Below, piece after piece: positions 6,130 to 6,714 of a stretch of 6,714 nt of DNA (its first letter is position 1; every line of letters starts with the position of its first letter). Source of the stretch: JBNKDD01 sp050288085 (GTDB taxonomy: Bacteria; Chloroflexota; Anaerolineae; Aggregatilineales; UBA3940). The translations under genes and the position numbers were made by a program. Under the pieces are notes generated by a model. The model did not search any database, was not told where the DNA came from, and saw only the letters and a list, made by a program, of their open reading frames with translations. The stretch spans positions 1 to 6,714 of the forward strand of contig JBNKDD010000310.1 in NCBI GenBank assembly GCA_050288085.1. Reading direction: 5' to 3'.

Positions 6130-6714
6130 ATGCCCATCGCCAACCTCATTGAGCACTGCATCCTCATTTCCCTTGCCGGTCTGTTTGCCTATGTGCTGTG
6201 GCGTCAACACCAGGAACGGTTGGAAAAGCTATGGACAGAAGCCAAAAAAGCAGCACGAATCCCTCGTAAGTGGAAGCCCAAGTCACCAACTGATTGCCCG
6301 GCCTGTCAATCAGGGCTTCAATTGGCCATCCGGCCCATCAAACGCGACGTGAAGCCCTGGGGTGAGTGCAAAAGCAGCCGAGGGCGAAGGAAACGCACCA
6401 AGACTGAAGGGCATGCCTGTCCCAATCCACAGTGTCGCTACTTCGGTATCACCGATGAATCAGTCCATGCGCTAGTGGGTAATGGTAAACGCGGCAAACG
6501 GAAGGATATTCAGACCTTCAAGTGCCAATGCTGCCAGACCAGTTTTAGCTCCCGGCGCAACACACCGCTCTATCATCTGAAAACCCAGCCTGCTCGGATC
6601 GAGATGTGCTTGTGGCTGCTCGCCGAAGGCATGGATATCTCTGTGTTGGTCCGGTTCACCGGACATGTCGATGCCACGCTCAGCCGCTGGTTGACAAGAG
6701 CTGGCATCCACAGT
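6130..6714 (+). CDS. IS1-like transposase, N-terminal 195 residues (runs off the window)
   Basis: The frame is open from ATG 6130 to the window edge with no stop. Cys pairs suggest one or two zinc ribbons: C56-x2-C59, C97-x4-C102 (CPNPQCRYFGITDESVHAL) and C132-x-C134-C135 (FKCQCCQTSFSSRRNTPLY). Next comes a helix-turn-helix-like stretch at about 158-192 (LLAEGMDISVLVRFTGHVDATLSRWLTRAG), the DNA-binding layout of IS1 InsA-type and related single-frame transposases. The DDE catalytic domain would follow outside the window, so activity cannot be judged. AAGG at 6118-6121 supports the start. Residues 9-24 are hydrophobic enough to look like a membrane helix, followed by a basic, charged linker, which is odd for a transposase. 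Translation is probably held down by the start-region hairpin. Confidence 0.82.
   Translation, partial: MPIANLIEHCILISLAGLFAYVLWRQHQERLEKLWTEAKKAARIPRKWKPKSPTDCPACQSGLQLAIRPIKRDVKPWGECKSSRGRRKRTKTEGHACPNPQCRYFGITDESVHALVGNGKRGKRKDIQTFKCQCCQTSFSSRRNTPLYHLKTQPARIEMCLWLLAEGMDISVLVRFTGHVDATLSRWLTRAGIHS

Larger units (their letters stand above)
6014..6714 (+). mobile_element. Left part of an IS1-like insertion sequence, cut by the window end
   Basis: A transposase frame begins at 6130 and is preceded by about 115 bases of non-coding DNA carrying its own promoter and hairpin. I place the left end tentatively at GGTACTGCATC (6014-6024), because IS1-family ends begin GGTnnTG. The matching right end and the target duplication lie outside the window, so the boundary could be anywhere between about 5987 and 6060. 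It inserts downstream of the methyltransferase gene without breaking it. Confidence 0.55.

Noticed and set aside
6110..6352. An 80-codon plus-strand frame starting at an ATG inside the IS hairpin
   Set aside because: The frame from 6130 carries the zinc-ribbon transposase. The 6110 frame lacks a ribosome binding site and ends without a motif.
1..6714. CRISPR arrays, tRNA or rRNA genes
   Set aside because: No regularly spaced direct repeats, tRNA-like cloverleaf ends or rRNA-conserved stretches were seen.

Overview
The window reads as bacterial accessory DNA of intermediate GC content, with every supported gene on the + strand. My best guess at origin is a Chloroflexota-type bacterium. The reasons are the large NB-ARC/TPR/LuxR one-piece regulator and the zinc-ribbon IS1-like transposase, both of which I associate with that phylum; there is no rRNA or marker gene, so this is inference.

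The left third (1-1650) looks eroded. A gene of unknown function (114-1095) is split by a +1 frameshift in a run of seven G. It is followed by a possible 48-residue single-helix membrane peptide (1128-1274), then a good sigma70-type promoter (1255-1283). Next comes the front half of a Rieske [2Fe-2S] oxygenase domain (1321-1521), which stops before the second Cys/His pair. A 44-codon ORF of unknown origin (1511-1645) overlaps its end.

The middle (1665-5920) is intact. It holds an 847-residue STAND-type regulator (P-loop NTPase, TPR array, C-terminal LuxR HTH), a 92-residue three-helix SemiSWEET/PQ-loop membrane protein with a strong terminator behind it, and a 370-residue Rv2258c-like SAM-dependent methyltransferase. 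The SemiSWEET and methyltransferase genes are separately transcribed units as judged by the terminator between them. Directly before the ribosome binding site of each lies the same spaced block, CACTC-N4-CATAAA-N11-ACTGTTTA, so they probably share control; the adjacent LuxR-type regulator is an obvious but unproven candidate.

The right end (about 6014-6714) is the left end of an insertion sequence with an IS1-like transposase that runs off the window. Its start region has a promoter (TTGACC-16-TAGAAT) followed by an inverted repeat whose right arm contains the transposase ribosome binding site. The left arm lies around the predicted transcription start, so only read-through RNA would fold to hide the site. 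This resembles the protection from external transcription known from IS10 and IS50.

The two strongest observations are the shared upstream block and the IS start-region hairpin. I did not find a convincing complete new multi-gene system.
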